Shown: positions 16,914 through 27,112, counted from the first letter of the stretch. The stretch: 64,000 nucleotides of DNA from an uncultured Roseovarius sp. (GCA_951812895.1 OX638333.1:3328001-3392000), one strand, 5' to 3'. Program-made: numbers and translations. Notes: generated from the sequence alone by a model not told the origin.

Positions 16914-18347
16914 ATGGCGGTTTGTGATCTGATCCTGAAGGGTGGCTTGGTGGTGGACGGAACAGGGGCACCGCCACGACGTGCTGATGTGGCGGTGGAG
17001 GGCGAGCGCATCCTGTGCATTGGTGACTGCAGCGCCTATCAGGCGAGCGAGGTGATCGATGTCGGGGGCGAGGTGATCGCGCCAGGGTTTATCGATGTTC
17101 ATACCCATGACGATTGGGCCGTGCTGAACACACCAGATATGTCTTTCAAGATCACGCAGGGTGTCACCACTGTAGTGGCGGGCAATTGCGGACTGAGTGC
17201 TGCGCCCTTTGTGCCGCGGGAGGGTCTGCCGGCGCCGTTTGGGATCGTGCCGGGGGGCGAGGCGCGTTTTGCTTCGGTTGAGGCTTATTCAGCTGCCGTT
17301 AAGAGAGCCAAGCCAGCAGTGAATGTGCGGTTGTTGGTTGGACATTCGTCACTTCGGGCCGGTGCAATGCAAGGGGCGCTGGAGCGTGCGGCATCAGGGC
17401 CTGAGATTGCTGACATGGCGCAGGCACTTGACGCTGCGCTGCGACAGGGTGCGGCGGGGTTGTCGAGTGGATTGGATTATCCGGCGGCGCTGAATGCGCC
17501 CGCCGAAGAGATGATTACGCTGGCGCGTGTTGTGGCTTCGCATCGCGACAAAACCTATACCACCCATATGCGGGATGAGGGCGACGGCGTGATCATCTCT
17601 GTCAAAGAAGCGCTGGAGACCGGGCGCCGATCAGGTGCGCGATTGGTGATCTCACATCACAAATGCGCAGGGCGCGCGAATTTTGGCAAAAGTCAAAAGA
17701 CGCTGCCGATGATAGATGCTGCAATGCGTGAAGGCGATGTGGCGATGGATGTGTATCCCTATGTTGCGTCCTCTACCGCATTGATTGCGCGGTTCTTACC
17801 TTCGGCCGAGGAGATCAAGGTGATCTGGTCCAAACCGCATCCGGCGATGGCTGGCCGCATGCTGGATGACATCGCAAAGGAATGGGGCGTCAGCCGGGAA
17901 GACGCGGTTGCACAATTACAGCCCGCAGGCGCGATTTACTTCGATATGGACGAAGGAGATCTGCAACGGATTATGATGCATCCGGCGGCGATGATCGGCT
18001 CTGACGGGTTGCCGGGGACCGAGAAACCACATCCACGACTGTGGGGTACGTTTCCACGTGTTCTTGGACGCTATGTACGTGAACTGAAACTGTTGGAGCT
18101 GAGCCAGGCCATTCACAAGATGACAGGCCTTTCGGCATCCAAATTTGGGATACAAGACAGGGGGGTGATTGCAGAAGGTAAGCGAGCGGATCTGGTGATT
18201 TTTAATCCAGATGTGGTGGCAGATGTAGCGGATTTTGACCACCCGGAGCGCCCCAGCCAGGGGATTTCCCATGTCATAGTGAACGGTGCTATCGCTATGG
18301 CAAATGGGGTTCAGACCGATGCGAAGGCGGGTCGGTTTTTGAGTTAA
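16914..18347 (+). CDS. N-acyl-D-amino-acid deacylase (D-aminoacylase) family
   Basis: A 477-residue amidohydrolase-superfamily enzyme. The metal-binding HTHDDW is at residues 63-68, followed by VVAGNCGLSAAP, THMRDEGDG, SHHKCAGRANFGKS and the late IGSDGLPG aspartate motif, all in the order expected for D-aminoacylases, which release free D-amino acids from N-acyl-D-amino acids. I chose the ATG at 16914 because GGAGGAA lies just before it. The next gene, ten bases on, is a D-amino-acid aminotransferase, which supports a D-amino-acid role. A related D-glutamate or dihydroorotase-like specificity cannot be ruled out. Confidence 0.88.
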   Translation: MAVCDLILKGGLVVDGTGAPPRRADVAVEGERILCIGDCSAYQASEVIDVGGEVIAPGFIDVHTHDDWAVLNTPDMSFKITQGVTTVVAGNCGLSAAPFVPREGLPAPFGIVPGGEARFASVEAYSAAVKRAKPAVNVRLLVGHSSLRAGAMQGALERAASGPEIADMAQALDAALRQGAAGLSSGLDYPAALNAPAEEMITLARVVASHRDKTYTTHMRDEGDGVIISVKEALETGRRSGARLVISHHKCAGRANFGKSQKTLPMIDAAMREGDVAMDVYPYVASSTALIARFLPSAEEIKVIWSKPHPAMAGRMLDDIAKEWGVSREDAVAQLQPAGAIYFDMDEGDLQRIMMHPAAMIGSDGLPGTEKPHPRLWGTFPRVLGRYVRELKLLELSQAIHKMTGLSASKFGIQDRGVIAEGKRADLVIFNPDVVADVADFDHPERPSQGISHVIVNGAIAMANGVQTDAKAGRFLS

Positions 18348-18356
18348 GGAGACGTC

Positions 18357-19223
18357 ATGAGCAGAACGGTTTGGCTGAACGGTGAATTTATACCTGAAGA
18401 GCAGGCAAAGGTGCCGATTTTTGATCGCGGGTTGCTGTTCGCAGATGCCGTGTATGAGGGATTGGGTGTGCTTGATGGACAAGTTGTTGACTTTGCCTAT
18501 CACATGGCGCGGCTGCGTCGTTCTATGTCAGAATTGAACCTAGCGCCGCCGATGGATGAGGTGGCGTTCGCGGAAATGTTGAACGGGTTGATTGAGCGTA
18601 ATGATGTCGTCGAGGGATTTATCTATCTTCATATTACGCGCGGGGTTCATGAGCGGGACTACGTGTATCCTACTGGGCTGACCTCCACGGTTTTTGCTTT
18701 TACCCAATCCGCGTTTGGAAGGGCGGATCAAGCGCCTGAGGCCATGAAGATGGCGAGTACGCCCGATTTAAGATGGGCGCGGCGGGACATAAAGACATCA
18801 AATCTGCTGGGTCAGGTTTTGGCCAAAGTGGCGGCGCATGATGCCGGTGCGGACGAAGCTTTGATGCTGGATGCTGATGGAAAAGTAACTGAGGGCGGAT
18901 CGGTCTCATTTTTCATGGTCAGGGATGACCTGCTATTTGCCCGGATACTTGAGCGTGAACTGCTGCCGGGTGTGACCCGCCGAACGATGCTGGAAGTGGC
19001 GGAAGAGTTGGATCTGAGCATCTGCGATGCGCGCTATGGGTTAGAGGATGTTTATGGGGCGGACGAAGCTTTTGTCACTGGTGCATCCACTTACGTACAG
19101 CCCGTGAGCCACGTGGACGGTCATCAAATCGGAGCGGTCTGTCCGGGGCCAATCACGCTACGGCTACGTAAGGCGTATCTTGAGGCGGTTCGTTCTCGGA
19201 TAGAAGTGAAAAAGCGGCAATGA
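18357..19223 (+). CDS. D-amino-acid (D-alanine) aminotransferase, class IV
   Basis: A 288-residue fold-type IV PLP enzyme. It begins WLNGEFIPEEQAKVPIFDRG, the catalytic lysine is Lys146 in RRDIKTSNLL, and the acid residue pairing with the PLP pyridine nitrogen is in VTEGGSVSFFMV. Length and motifs match D-alanine aminotransferases, which convert D-amino acids plus 2-oxoglutarate to D-glutamate and 2-oxo acids; branched-chain aminotransferases are close relatives but usually longer. AAGGAG precedes the ATG closely. It is in an operon with the deacylase, suggesting catabolism of N-acylated or cell-wall-derived D-amino acids. Confidence 0.88.
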   Translation: MSRTVWLNGEFIPEEQAKVPIFDRGLLFADAVYEGLGVLDGQVVDFAYHMARLRRSMSELNLAPPMDEVAFAEMLNGLIERNDVVEGFIYLHITRGVHERDYVYPTGLTSTVFAFTQSAFGRADQAPEAMKMASTPDLRWARRDIKTSNLLGQVLAKVAAHDAGADEALMLDADGKVTEGGSVSFFMVRDDLLFARILERELLPGVTRRTMLEVAEELDLSICDARYGLEDVYGADEAFVTGASTYVQPVSHVDGHQIGAVCPGPITLRLRKAYLEAVRSRIEVKKRQ

Positions 19224-19250
19224 GTGGCGAGCGGCGATTTTGCAGTGATA

Positions 19251-19264
19251 GATTTGATCAAATC
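19251..19264. promoter_or_regulatory. Palindrome GATTTGATCAAATC at the GNAT gene end
   Basis: Perfect 14-base palindrome overlapping the stop codon of the GNAT gene. Its 12-base core ATTTGATCAAAT is identical to the core of the longer palindrome at 19737-19756 on the other side of that gene. It may be a second operator or a chance event. Confidence 0.25.
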
Positions 19265-19713
19265 AGCAGGCGCAGGCGCGGCCCAACCTCGGTAAAATCA
19301 TTACGAACATAAAAATCGAATGTGCGTTTCCATGCAGGTTGATCCGGTGCGCCGACCTCCAGCCGCTTCCAGCCGCATGATATGCCATGGTCAACAGCGG
19401 CTGTGATGAGTTGTGGGGCAATGCCAAGAGAGCGGTCATTGGGGTGGACATAAAGCTCTGAAATCTCTCCGAACCGGCCGCCTGCATAGATGGCTGCGCA
19501 TTCATTCAGGGTGATTACGCCAACGGGCTGGTCGTCTTTGAAAGCGATAAACGCGCTGACCGCGCCGCTGTTCAGCAATTCAGCTGTGCTTTGCGTAACG
19601 GCTTCAATTTCCGGGCCGTCGCCGTCGGAAAGTTCGACAAGCAAATCATGGGCGAGACTGGCAACAGTTTGAATGTCGTCCGGGCCAGCTTTTCGGATTT
19701 CAATTGTTGGCAT
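19258..19713 (-). CDS. GNAT family N-acetyltransferase
   Basis: A 151-residue single-domain acetyltransferase. The acetyl-CoA binding motif A region is GEISELYVHPNDRSLGIAPQLI (core RSLGIAPQL at about 95-103), and the C-terminal part reads WKRTFDFYVRNDFTEVGPRL. Substrate unknown. It stands alone, divergent from nrdJ, and is bracketed by two palindromes sharing an ATTTGATCAAAT core. Confidence 0.85.
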   Translation of the reverse strand: MPTIEIRKAGPDDIQTVASLAHDLLVELSDGDGPEIEAVTQSTAELLNSGAVSAFIAFKDDQPVGVITLNECAAIYAGGRFGEISELYVHPNDRSLGIAPQLITAAVDHGISCGWKRLEVGAPDQPAWKRTFDFYVRNDFTEVGPRLRLLI

Positions 19714-19736
19714 ATTGGGATCCGCGATCAGGTCGG

Positions 19737-19756
19737 AATAATTTGATCAAATTATT
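19737..19756. promoter_or_regulatory. 20-bp perfect palindrome between GNAT gene and nrdJ
   Basis: AATAATTTGATCAAATTATT is a perfect palindrome, 23 bases upstream of the GNAT start and about 117 bases upstream of nrdJ. The position suits an operator for either. It resembles an FNR-type half-site pair (TTGAT/ATCAA) but lacks the four-base spacer, so FnrL is not supported. Confidence 0.45.
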
Positions 19757-19872
19757 AAATCGAACCAGATACAAGTCAATGGGATTATTGCGTCAGGAGG
19801 CACGGATTCCTTGACCGATGGCGCCACAAGGTATAGTGTACACGATCTGTTCTACCACTGGATTTACCTGAT

Positions 19873-22146
19873 ATGACCCGATTCGCTGCCCCAATAGCTG
19901 AGTCCATCTGGGATATGAAATACCGCTTTAAATCGGCGGATGGCGTGGCCATCGACCGGACGGTCGAAGACAGCTGGCGGCGTGTGGCACGGGCCTTGGC
20001 CGAGGGGGAAAAGGCGCCTGATGCCTGGGAAGAGCGGTTTTATGCGGCGCTGGAAGATTTCCGGTTTCTGCCGGCGGGCCGGATTGCGGCAGGGGCCGGA
20101 ACCGAACGACAGGTGACGCTGTTCAATTGCTTTGTCATGGGCACGGTGCCCGATGACATGGGCGGGATTTTCGATCATCTGCGCGAGGCGGCGCTGACCA
20201 TGCAACAGGGCGGCGGGATCGGGTATGATTTCAGTACGCTGCGCCCGCGTGGTGCCGAGGTCAAAGGCGTGGGGGCAGATGCCAGCGGGCCGTTGAGTTT
20301 CATGGATGTGTGGGATGCCATGTGCCGCACGATCATGAGTGCGGGCAGCAGGCGGGGAGCAATGATGGCGACGATGCGTTGCGATCATCCCGATATTGAG
20401 GATTTTATCGCAGCCAAGTCCGATCCGGCCCGGCTGCGCATGTTCAACCTTAGTGTGCTGGTGACCGATGCGTTTATGGATGCGGTCAAGGCGGACGGGC
20501 CGTGGGAGCTGTCATTCGGCGGCAAGGTTTTTCATACGCTGCAGGCGCGTGACCTGTGGAACCGGATCATGCAGGCGACCTATGATTTTGCCGAACCCGG
20601 TGTAATTTTCATCGACCGGATCAACGCTGCCAACAATCTGAATTACTGTGAGACGATTGCTGCGACCAACCCCTGTGGCGAGCAACCCTTGCCGCCCTAT
20701 GGCGCCTGTCTGTTGGGCAGTATCAATCTGGCGCGGCTGGTGGCGGACCCGTTCGAGGCCCGCGCGGCGCTGGATGAGGCGGCGCTGGAGGAACTGGTCA
20801 CGACCGCAGTGCGGATGATGGATAACGTGGTCGATACCTCGAAATTCCCGCTGGAGGCGCAGGCGCAAGAGGCGCAGGCCAAGCGGCGGATCGGGCTGGG
20901 GGTCACGGGCCTGGCCGATGCGTTGTTGATGGTGGGATTGCGCTATGGCTCTGATGAGGCCGTTGTGCAGACCGAGGACTGGCTGCACAGGATCGCACGG
21001 GCGGCCTATCTGGCATCGGTTGAGCTGGCCAAGGAAAAGGGGCCGTTTCCGTTGTTTGAGGCAGAGGCATATCTGGCCAGTGGCACAATGCAGGCGATGG
21101 ATGCGGATGTTCGTGAAGCGGTGGCCAAGCATGGCATCCGCAATGCGCTGCTGACCAGCATCGCGCCGACCGGGACGATCAGCCTTTATGCTGGAAACGT
21201 AAGTTCCGGGATCGAGCCGGTTTTCGCCTATTCCTACACCCGCAAGGTTTTGCAGAAAGACGGCAGCCGGACCGAGGAAGAGGTTGAGGATTATGCCGTG
21301 CAATTGTGGCGGCAGAAGTTCGGTGATGCCGAATTGCCCGCGCATTTTGTCAATGCCCAGACCTTGCCACCCGGTGATCATGTGAAAATGCAGGCGGCGG
21401 CGCAGAAATGGGTGGATTCGAGTATTTCCAAGACCATCAACTGCCCTGCTGATATCTCTTTTGAAGCGTTCAAGGATGTCTATATGCAGGCCTGGGATCT
21501 GGGGTGTAAGGGGTGCACGACTTACCGGCCCAATGATGTGACGGGCAGTGTGTTGAGTGTTTCGGAGGCGGCGGATAAAGCACCAGGTGAGACCGGGCTG
21601 CCGGTGGAGAGCGGCGAAGTGGTCTATATGTCCGAACCGCTGGACCGGCCGAATGAGCTGGAAGGGGCGACGTATAAGCTGAAATGGCCTGACAGCAGCC
21701 ATGCGATTTATGTGACCGTCAATGACATCGTGATGGGCGGGCGGCGCAGGCCGTTTGAAGTGTTCATCAACTCCAAGAACATGGAGCATTTTGCCTGGAC
21801 CGTGGCGCTGACCCGGATGATCAGCGCAGTGTTCCGGCGGGGCGGTGATGTCAGCTTTGTTGTCGAAGAACTAAAAGCGGTGTTTGATCCGCGCGGTGGC
21901 GCGTGGATGGGAGGGAAATACATTCCGTCGATTCTGGCCGCCATCGGGGGTGTGCTGGAGCAGCACATGATTCAGACCGGGTTTCTGGAAGGCGAAGGTA
22001 TGGGCCTGAAAGAAGACCCCAAGGCGCAGGTGGTCAATTTGGGCGGCGGCCTCGGGCCAGCTTGCCCGTCCTGTGGGCAATATGAAATGCGGATGGTTGA
22101 GGGGTGTATGACCTGCGGCAGCTGCGGGCATAGTAAATGCGGATGA
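19873..22146 (+). CDS. nrdJ: Adenosylcobalamin-dependent ribonucleotide reductase (class II)
   Basis: A 757-residue class II reductase making deoxyribonucleotides with a B12-derived radical, so it needs no oxygen. Motifs include GGGIGYDFSTLRP, SAGSRRGAMMATM, the finger-loop NPCGEQPLPPYGACLLGSI (from residue 266), and APTGTISLYAGNVSSGIEP. The C-terminal end has paired cysteines (CPSCGQ, CMTCGSCGHSKC) serving as the redox/zinc tail. No class I genes are near. The upstream gap has a palindrome but I see no cobalamin riboswitch. Confidence 0.93.
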   Translation: MTRFAAPIAESIWDMKYRFKSADGVAIDRTVEDSWRRVARALAEGEKAPDAWEERFYAALEDFRFLPAGRIAAGAGTERQVTLFNCFVMGTVPDDMGGIFDHLREAALTMQQGGGIGYDFSTLRPRGAEVKGVGADASGPLSFMDVWDAMCRTIMSAGSRRGAMMATMRCDHPDIEDFIAAKSDPARLRMFNLSVLVTDAFMDAVKADGPWELSFGGKVFHTLQARDLWNRIMQATYDFAEPGVIFIDRINAANNLNYCETIAATNPCGEQPLPPYGACLLGSINLARLVADPFEARAALDEAALEELVTTAVRMMDNVVDTSKFPLEAQAQEAQAKRRIGLGVTGLADALLMVGLRYGSDEAVVQTEDWLHRIARAAYLASVELAKEKGPFPLFEAEAYLASGTMQAMDADVREAVAKHGIRNALLTSIAPTGTISLYAGNVSSGIEPVFAYSYTRKVLQKDGSRTEEEVEDYAVQLWRQKFGDAELPAHFVNAQTLPPGDHVKMQAAAQKWVDSSISKTINCPADISFEAFKDVYMQAWDLGCKGCTTYRPNDVTGSVLSVSEAADKAPGETGLPVESGEVVYMSEPLDRPNELEGATYKLKWPDSSHAIYVTVNDIVMGGRRRPFEVFINSKNMEHFAWTVALTRMISAVFRRGGDVSFVVEELKAVFDPRGGAWMGGKYIPSILAAIGGVLEQHMIQTGFLEGEGMGLKEDPKAQVVNLGGGLGPACPSCGQYEMRMVEGCMTCGSCGHSKCG

Positions 22147-22207
22147 TTTTCTGCGTCACCTTTGTACAGAAATGAGTATTTTCAGAACAATGAAAGTGCG
22201 GGCATCC

Positions 22208-23071
22208 TCATAATGCTGTCTGAGCCACATCCATGAATGCGCGGATGACGCGGACGTCACGGCGTTGTGAGATAAACACAAGGCTTTCGTGCATTTGAAG
22301 GTCGTCCCCATCCAGCGCATAGGCTTTGAGCCGGTCGTCATGCCCAAGTTCCGCGCGTGAAATAAAGCCGATGCCGGCCCCGGAGGCCACGATTTCACGC
22401 ACCGCTTCGCTGCCTTCGGCGGTGATGGCCGGTTTGAGAGAAATGCTCTGTTTAGCTGCGGATTCTTCCAGTTTCTGGCGGGTTTTTGAGCCCTGTTCGC
22501 GAAAAATAAGAGGCCAGTTCTGCAGTTCCTGCATTGTCAGCTGTTTGATTTTCGCAGGCAAAAACCTGCGCGAAGCAAAGGCGACGATATCGGCGCTGCC
22601 GAGGTTGAGCACCTGCATGTCTGATCCAGGCGCGGCATCCCCCAAAACGCCGATTTCGGCGTTATAGGCGCGCAATTCCTCAATGATTTCGCCGGTATTC
22701 CCCGCCTTGAGCGAGACAGTGACATTGGGGTGGCGTTTGCGAAAGCGGCTCAGAATATCCGTCACATGGTGGGCTGAATCAGCGATGATCCTGAGCTCTC
22801 CGGATACAGCGGCCCCAGATTGCGAGAGATGATCGGCGATCTGAGCCTCGGCCTCGAAATAGGGGCGGGTGAGGCGAAACAGGGCTGTGCCCGCCTTTGT
22901 CAGCCGGATGCGCCTGCGGTCGCGGTGAAACAGCAGCACATCGTGGTCTTGTTCGAGTTTGCGTACCTGTTCTGAGATTGCGGGTTGGGTCAGGTAAAGG
23001 GCTTCTGCTGCACGGGAAAAGCCGCCCAGCAGGGCGACGTGATGGAAGGCTTTGAGCTGGCTGTGGCGCAT
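22208..23071 (-). CDS. LysR-family regulator of the phosphonate genes
   Basis: A 287-residue LysR-type regulator. The N-terminal winged helix-turn-helix is RHSQLKAFHHVALLGGFSRA then AAEALYLTQPAISEQVRKLE. The effector domain follows from about residue 90 (GELRIIADSAHHVTDIL). It is divergent from phnW with a 121-base shared promoter region, the classic arrangement for a LysR protein controlling its neighbour. I infer activation of 2-aminoethylphosphonate catabolism, with the substrate or phosphonoacetaldehyde as possible effector. Confidence 0.9.
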   Translation of the reverse strand: MRHSQLKAFHHVALLGGFSRAAEALYLTQPAISEQVRKLEQDHDVLLFHRDRRRIRLTKAGTALFRLTRPYFEAEAQIADHLSQSGAAVSGELRIIADSAHHVTDILSRFRKRHPNVTVSLKAGNTGEIIEELRAYNAEIGVLGDAAPGSDMQVLNLGSADIVAFASRRFLPAKIKQLTMQELQNWPLIFREQGSKTRQKLEESAAKQSISLKPAITAEGSEAVREIVASGAGIGFISRAELGHDDRLKAYALDGDDLQMHESLVFISQRRDVRVIRAFMDVAQTAL

Positions 23072-23192
23072 GGGGGAAGGTCTGATCTATTGTATAGGGT
23101 AAACTTATGGGACCATTTTTATTACCAATTTCACATATAGTAAATATTGCTGCACATCTGCAGGTGTCGATAAGCATTCCGGGAGATGGGGT

Positions 23193-24383
23193 ATGACTGT
23201 GAAACCTGCTGAGATCGAGCCGCCCCGGCTGGGCGAACCCTATCTTCTGACACCCGGACCTTTGACCACATCTTATGCTGTAAAAGAGGCGATGTTGCGG
23301 GATTGGGGCAGCTGGGATGCCGATTTTCGGGCGATGACAAGGGAAGTCCGTTCGCGTCTGCTGGATATGCTGGGCGAGGGGGGGGCGGACGATTTTGACT
23401 GTGTACCAATGCAGGGATCGGGGTCATTCGCCGTAGAATCAATGCTGGGCACGTTTTTACCCGCTGACAGCAAGACGCTGGTCCTTGCCAACGGCGCCTA
23501 TGGGATGCGCACGGCCAAGACGATGGAATATCTGGGGCGCGATTTTATCCTGCTGGACAAAGGCGACTATCTGCCACCACGCGGTGATGAGGTAACACAA
23601 ATTCTGGCCGATGATCCGGCAATCACCCATGTGGTTGCCATTCACTGCGAAACCTCAAGCGGTATCCTGAATCCGGTTGAAGAGATTTCCCGCGCCACAT
23701 ACGCGGCGGGCCGGAAATTGCTGATCGACAGCATGTCGGCCTTTGGCGCGGTTGAGCTGCGACCGTCAGAGATCAGGTACGAGGCGATGGTGTCGTCGGC
23801 CAATAAATGCGTCGAAGGCGTGCCCGGCTTTGGCTTTGTCATCGCGCGCAAGTCAGAGCTGATTGCGGCGAAGGGGAACTGCCATTCGCTAAGTCTGGAT
23901 GCAGAGGCTCAGTGGTCGCATATGGAAAAGACCGGGCAGTGGCGGTTTACCCCGCCGACCCATGTTGTTGCAGCTTTTCTTGAGGCGTTGAGAGCGCATG
24001 CCGATGAAGGTGGAGTGCCTGGACGCGGGTCGCGGTACACGCGCAACCGGGATGTGGTTGTGGCAGGCATGCGCGATCTGGGGTTTGAAACATTGCTCAA
24101 GGATCGCTGGCTGAGCCCGATCATCGTGACCTTCTTCTGCCCGGCGTCTCCGGCGTTTGAATTTGAGAGATTCTATGACCTGATGAAGACGAAGGGTTTC
24201 ATCATCTATCCCGGCAAACTGACCGTGGTGGACAGTTTCCGCATCGGCTGTATCGGGCAAATGGATGAACATGTGATGCGGCAGGTTGTGACTGCCGCCG
24301 CGCAGGCCCTGTCTGAGATGGGTGTGAATGATGCTTCGCCGCCGCAAGCGGCACTGGATGAACGCGCCAAGCTGGCCGCATAA
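23193..24383 (+). CDS. phnW: 2-aminoethylphosphonate-pyruvate transaminase
   Basis: A 396-residue class V aminotransferase that converts 2-aminoethylphosphonate plus pyruvate to phosphonoacetaldehyde plus alanine. It starts with the family pattern YLLTPGPLTTSYAVKEAML and has the PLP lysine Lys205 in SSANKCVEGVPGFGFVIA. GGGAGAT lies before the ATG. It leads phnW-phnA-phnY, the set known from Sinorhizobium that breaks the C-P bond via phosphonoacetate rather than by phosphonatase. Confidence 0.94.
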   Translation: MTVKPAEIEPPRLGEPYLLTPGPLTTSYAVKEAMLRDWGSWDADFRAMTREVRSRLLDMLGEGGADDFDCVPMQGSGSFAVESMLGTFLPADSKTLVLANGAYGMRTAKTMEYLGRDFILLDKGDYLPPRGDEVTQILADDPAITHVVAIHCETSSGILNPVEEISRATYAAGRKLLIDSMSAFGAVELRPSEIRYEAMVSSANKCVEGVPGFGFVIARKSELIAAKGNCHSLSLDAEAQWSHMEKTGQWRFTPPTHVVAAFLEALRAHADEGGVPGRGSRYTRNRDVVVAGMRDLGFETLLKDRWLSPIIVTFFCPASPAFEFERFYDLMKTKGFIIYPGKLTVVDSFRIGCIGQMDEHVMRQVVTAAAQALSEMGVNDASPPQAALDERAKLAA

Positions 24384-24402
24384 ATAGAAAGTGATCTGAG
24401 AG

Positions 24403-25647
24403 ATGACCATTCAAACCCCTGTTGAGGCCAATGAGCGCGTCTATGCGACGCCGAAAGTTTGTGCAATTGCCATCTGTCTGGACGGGTGCGAGCCCGAATA
24501 TCTGGAAGTGGCGATTGCCAAGGGCCTGATGCCGAACCTGAAACGTATGCGCGAAACCGGAACGGACCGCCTGGCGCATTCGGTGATCCCGAGCTTTACC
24601 AACCCAAACAACCTGTCGATCGCCACTGGCCGGCCACCAAGTGTGCATGGCATCTGTGGCAACTATCTGATCGATCCCGACACGGGTGAAGAGGTGATGA
24701 TGAACGACGTGCGTTTCCTGCGCGCGCCGACCATTTTTTCGCAATTCTACGAGGCTGGTGCCCGGGTGGCGATGGTGACGGCCAAGGATAAGCTGCGCGC
24801 GCTTTTGGGGGCCGGGCTGAAGTTTGATGAAGACAGGGCGGTGGCGTTTTCTTCGGAACGGTCAGGCGAGACTACGCAGGCAGAGCACGGCATCGATAAT
24901 GCGAGCGACTGGCTGGGCATGCCGGTGCCAGAGGTGTATTCGGCCGAGCTGAGCGAGTTTGTATTCGCCGCTGGCGTAAAGCTGTTGAAAGAATGGGCGC
25001 CGGACGTGATGTATCTGTCGACCACGGATTACATCCAGCACAAGTTTGCCCCTGAACAACAGGGCGCGTTGGATTTCTATGAAATGTTTGATCGGTATCT
25101 GGGTGAGCTGGATGCGTTGGGCGCCGCTGTGGTGGTTACGGCAGATCACGGTATGAAGCCCAAACATAACGCTGACGGCTCGCCAAGCGTGGTGTATGTG
25201 CAGGACCTGATGGACGAGTGGCTGGGCGAGGCCGCGGCACGGGTGATTCTGCCGATCACTGACCCCTATGTGGTGCATCATGGTGCATTGGGATCTTTTG
25301 CTACCGCCTATTTGCCCGAAAGGGCCGATCAGGCGGACATCATGGCTAAACTTAATGCCACAGACGGTATCACCCATGTTCTGACCAAAGCCGAGGCGAT
25401 TGAACGGTTTGAGCTGCCCGGCGACCGGATTGGCGACATTGTCATGGTGTCAGGGGAGAACATCACAATCGGCACATCTGCGCACCGTCATGATCTGGCC
25501 GCACTGAAAGAGCCGCTGCGCAGTCATGGGGGGCTGACCGAGCAGGAAGTGCCGTTTATTGTGAACCGCAAGATTGAATTGCCGAACGCGCCGGTTTTGC
25601 GCAATTTTGATGCGTTTTTCTATGCAACAGTGGCGGCGGCCCTTTGA
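24403..25647 (+). CDS. phnA: Phosphonoacetate hydrolase
   Basis: A 414-residue alkaline-phosphatase-superfamily metalloenzyme that cleaves phosphonoacetate to acetate and phosphate. Metal and catalytic segments visible are [13 protein letters not shown] (Asp ligand), [13 protein letters not shown] (nucleophile Thr), [22 protein letters not shown] (Asp-His) and [15 protein letters not shown] (His). The name follows the phosphonoacetate hydrolase usage and not the unrelated small PhnA zinc protein. It lies 19 bases after phnW and 16 before phnY. Confidence 0.93.
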   Translation: MTIQTPVEANERVYATPKVCAIAICLDGCEPEYLEVAIAKGLMPNLKRMRETGTDRLAHSVIPSFTNPNNLSIATGRPPSVHGICGNYLIDPDTGEEVMMNDVRFLRAPTIFSQFYEAGARVAMVTAKDKLRALLGAGLKFDEDRAVAFSSERSGETTQAEHGIDNASDWLGMPVPEVYSAELSEFVFAAGVKLLKEWAPDVMYLSTTDYIQHKFAPEQQGALDFYEMFDRYLGELDALGAAVVVTADHGMKPKHNADGSPSVVYVQDLMDEWLGEAAARVILPITDPYVVHHGALGSFATAYLPERADQADIMAKLNATDGITHVLTKAEAIERFELPGDRIGDIVMVSGENITIGTSAHRHDLAALKEPLRSHGGLTEQEVPFIVNRKIELPNAPVLRNFDAFFYATVAAAL

Positions 25648-25663
25648 GATGAAAGATAGTGAT

Positions 25664-27112
25664 ATGACCAGAACGGATATCCGCAACGAAGGCATGCGCA
25701 TCGGCGGCGAGATTGTTTTTACCGATGATGTTGTGCCTGTGCATTATCCCTATACTGACGAAGTGATTGGCACGGTTCCCGCAGGCACTGCGGAGCACGC
25801 GGCACGCGCTTTTGAGATTGCGGCCAACTACAAGCCGACGCTAAGCCGCTATGAGCGCAGCCAGATCCTGCACCGTGCCGGTGAACTGATCGGTGAAAAG
25901 CGAGACTATATGGCCAAATGGCTGACGCTTGAACTGGGCATTTGCCATCAGCATGCGATCTATGAGACCAAGCGCGCGCAGGATGTTTATCAGTTCGCGG
26001 CACAACAGGCGATGAATGATGATGGCGAGATATTCAGCTGTGATCTGACCCATAACGGCAAAGAGCGCAAAATCTACACCATGCGAGAGCCGGTCAGGGC
26101 GATTTCGGCGATTACGCCATTTAACCACCCGCTGAACATGGTGAGCCACAAGATTGCGCCGTCAATAGCGACCAACAATTGCATGGTCTGCAAGCCGACC
26201 GAGCTGACCCCACTGACCGCGATTGCGCTGGCTGATATCCTGTATGAGGCTGGACTGCCGAAAGAGATGTTCCAGATCGTGACCGGCTGGCCGCAGGATA
26301 TCGGTGATGAGATGATCACCAATGACAACATAGATATTATCACCTTTACCGGCGGTGTGCCTGTTGGCAAGATCATAGCCGGCAAAGCAGGCTACAGACG
26401 CCAGGCGCTGGAGCTGGGTGGGAATGATCCGCTGATCATCTGCAATGACCTGAGTGACAAGGATCTGGACAAGGCGGCGACCATTGCTGTGGCGGGCGCC
26501 ACCGGAAATTCCGGTCAGCGTTGCACTGCGGTAAAGCGCATTCTTGTACAGGATAGCGTGGCGGACAAATTCGTGCCCTTGGTGCTGGCCAAGGCCAAGG
26601 CGATCAAATTCGGCGATCCCGAGGATCCGGCGACCGAGCTGGGCTGTGTGATCCATGCCCAGGCCGCGGAACTGTTTGAAAAGCGTGTGTTCATGGCCGA
26701 AGAAGAGGGCGCCGAAATCCTCTATCACCCAGGACGGCAGGGCGCGTTGCTGCCTCCGATCGTGGTCGACAAGGTGCCCCATGACAGTGAGCTGGTGATG
26801 GAAGAAACCTTTGGCCCGATTGTTCCCATCGTCCGTGTGCCGGATGACGACGCCGAGGTGATGGCGATTTCGAACTCAACTGAATTTGGCCTTTCATCGG
26901 GCGTGTGCACCAATGACCTGAACCGCGCGATTGCCTATATCAACGGGTTGGATGTGGGCACCTGCAATATCTGGGAACAGCCCGGTTACCGGATCGAGAT
27001 GTCACCGTTTGGCGGAATAAAAGACAGTGGTAACGGAGTGAAAGAAGGGGTGATTGAAGCGATGAAGTTTTTCACCAATGTGAAGACCTATTCGCTGCCC
27101 TGGCCGGGTTAG
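25664..27112 (+). CDS. phnY: Phosphonoacetaldehyde dehydrogenase
   Basis: A 482-residue aldehyde dehydrogenase that oxidises phosphonoacetaldehyde to phosphonoacetate, linking PhnW and PhnA. The catalytic cysteine is Cys287 in [11 protein letters not shown] and the general-base glutamate is in [12 protein letters not shown] chose the ATG at 25664 ([10 protein letters not shown]) over the ATG at 25649, because GAAAGA is spaced properly before the former; a longer frame would overlap phnA. A rho-independent terminator follows 15 bases after its stop. Confidence 0.93.
   Translation: MTRTDIRNEGMRIGGEIVFTDDVVPVHYPYTDEVIGTVPAGTAEHAARAFEIAANYKPTLSRYERSQILHRAGELIGEKRDYMAKWLTLELGICHQHAIYETKRAQDVYQFAAQQAMNDDGEIFSCDLTHNGKERKIYTMREPVRAISAITPFNHPLNMVSHKIAPSIATNNCMVCKPTELTPLTAIALADILYEAGLPKEMFQIVTGWPQDIGDEMITNDNIDIITFTGGVPVGKIIAGKAGYRRQALELGGNDPLIICNDLSDKDLDKAATIAVAGATGNSGQRCTAVKRILVQDSVADKFVPLVLAKAKAIKFGDPEDPATELGCVIHAQAAELFEKRVFMAEEEGAEILYHPGRQGALLPPIVVDKVPHDSELVMEETFGPIVPIVRVPDDDAEVMAISNSTEFGLSSGVCTNDLNRAIAYINGLDVGTCNIWEQPGYRIEMSPFGGIKDSGNGVKEGVIEAMKFFTNVKTYSLPWPG

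Noticed and set aside
19826-19845. Possible NrdR box before nrdJ (GTATAGTGTACACGATC region)
   Set aside because: It is a poor match to the NrdR consensus and lacks the second box at the usual spacing.
20512-21789. A 425-codon open frame antisense to nrdJ
   Set aside because: It is the complement of strongly coding, GC-rich nrdJ sequence; the translation is low-complexity, rich in Arg/His/Gln, and fits no family.
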